Source: Azonexus sp. (GTDB lineage: Bacteria; Pseudomonadota; Gammaproteobacteria; Burkholderiales; Rhodocyclaceae). Taken from it: 64,000 nucleotides of DNA. The stretch spans positions 1 to 64,000 of the forward strand of contig JAUYSK010000019.1 in assembly GCA_030696345.1 (NCBI GenBank). The letters are read 5' to 3'. The position numbers were made by a program, and so were the translations under genes. This document shows positions 63,204 through 64,000 of the stretch, one piece after another (position 1 is the first letter of the stretch; each line of letters begins with the position of its first letter). The notes under the pieces are model-generated. The model was not told the DNA's origin. It ran no database searches and worked only from the letters and a program-made list of their open reading frames with translations.

Positions 63204-64000
63204 CAGCCTGCAGGAGATCCACCGCAAAGCGATGGGAAGGATCAAGCGAGAAGGATTCGATGGACTCGGCAGACATCCAGCGCAGGCCGAGCCAGGCGTT
63301 CTGGTCCACGCCGTAGGTCATGCCCAGCTGATAACCCTTGAGATTGGTGCCGCCCAGGCCAAAATCGGAGTCGGTAAAGGCGTCGACCGTCGCATCGGAA
63401 CCGAGGTAGCGGTAGGCAAAGGTCGCCTGCCAGTCGTGACGCTTTTCCAGCTTGGGCATACCGACCGCGATCTTGTAGAGATAGCCGTAGTTCGTTCCAT
63501 CGCTCAGATTGACGCCAGTTCGGCGCTGGATATCCTCGCGATCAAAGGCCATGTTTTTGACGTAGTCGGCGGTCAGTACGACACGCACGGGATCGAAATG
63601 GGCAAGATCAAGCGAGGCGGTCAAATTGATCGGGCGGAAGCGCGAAGCAAGGCCCCATATGGTGGCCGAAGCAGCGTCTGAAGCAGCATTGGTACGGAAA
63701 AGTGTATTGCCTTTCTGACGCAGGCTGGAAGTGTATTCATATTGGCCATAGGCCGGATTTCCAGCAATGAATTTGCTGTCGTCCTCGACCCGCCCTTCCA
63801 GATTGTCGTAATCATACAAAGCCGCGCCGAAAGTCAGGCGGGTGTTGCGCGCGAACTGCCATTTGGCGCCAGCCTGAACGCCGCTAACCCATCGGTTGTT
63901 TTTGGTGGGTGGGTTTTCTTCACGCAACGGGAAAGCGCCAACCGTCAGGAATGGCTTGAAATCCCCATCTGCAAAACTTGGCTTGATGGTTGCGGCAAAG
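63184..64000 (-). CDS. outer-membrane beta-barrel porin, 5' end beyond window
   Basis: The frame is open to the window edge, so the 5' part lies outside. About 271 residues are visible. They alternate polar and hydrophobic residues in pairs of strands with tight turns (WQFARNTRLTFGAALYDYDN, LTASLDLAHFDPVRVVLTADYV, DWQATFAYRYLGSDATVDAF, LKGYQLGMTYGVDQNAWLGLRW) and end VDLLQADVNVRF, whose final phenylalanine is the outer-membrane assembly signal. It matches the putative-porin group in which barrel strands lack a fixed motif. The solute is unknown. Confidence 0.85.
   Translation of the reverse strand, partial: FAATIKPSFADGDFKPFLTVGAFPLREENPPTKNNRWVSGVQAGAKWQFARNTRLTFGAALYDYDNLEGRVEDDSKFIAGNPAYGQYEYTSSLRQKGNTLFRTNAASDAASATIWGLASRFRPINLTASLDLAHFDPVRVVLTADYVKNMAFDREDIQRRTGVNLSDGTNYGYLYKIAVGMPKLEKRHDWQATFAYRYLGSDATVDAFTDSDFGLGGTNLKGYQLGMTYGVDQNAWLGLRWMSAESIESFSLDPSHRFAVDLLQADVNVRF

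Overview
The window reads as chromosomal DNA from a free-living betaproteobacterium of the Rhodocyclales type (Dechloromonas/Azonexus-like). This assignment is inferred from gene content recalled from those genera: an EpsL/D/E/F/G plus exosortase B exopolysaccharide locus, several PEP-CTERM proteins, a PEP-CTERM-linked CAAX protease, a minimal GspG/F/E plus PilM/N/O-like secretion locus, and a TRAP transporter with a TatT lipoprotein. No rRNA, tRNA, CRISPR array or phage was found.

Positions 1-23.2 kb hold one long minus-strand exopolysaccharide cluster. Read in transcription order it is epsL, epsD, epsE, epsF, epsG, exosortase xrtB, epsI, gmd, fcl, wzx, wzy, a GT2-acetyltransferase fusion, a GT4, a secreted beta-helix protein, a second GT4, fnlA, fnlB, fnlC, a WecG/TagA-type transferase and ugd (cut by the window edge). 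The enzymes predict GDP-L-fucose, UDP-L-FucNAc and UDP-glucuronate as sugar donors and a Wzx/Wzy-type route across the membranes. The glycosyltransferase/Wzx/Wzy part is visibly more AT-rich than its neighbours. A Tat-exported PhoD phosphatase and a chromate transporter lie upstream on the same strand.

Positions 26.5-34.3 kb are an accessory island. A PEP-CTERM tail and a dinJ-yafQ pair have been truncated against each other. Two different hipBA toxin-antitoxin modules stand back to back, each with its own array of repeated operator-like sites. Several small hypothetical genes, a GNAT acetyltransferase and strong terminators follow.

Positions 34.4-53.3 kb carry core-like operons: a Tat-type nitroreductase with a DUF6544-like membrane protein, a TatT-DctP-DctQM TRAP transporter, a BON lipoprotein, a solute-binding lipoprotein paired with a hybrid histidine kinase, and a seven-gene type II secretion/type IV pilus-like operon without a secretin, divergent from a lytic transglycosylase.

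Positions 53.3-64 kb are mixed. They hold a decayed ISL3 transposase, an AbrB/RelE-type toxin-antitoxin pair, a LysE/RhtB exporter, a lipoprotein, three intact PEP-CTERM proteins (likely clients of the exosortase above), a HAD-like fragment, a PhoB-type regulator, the CAAX protease, a coiled-coil protein and a partial outer-membrane porin. Diverged repeats fill the gaps, and a candidate structured RNA leader precedes one PEP-CTERM operon.
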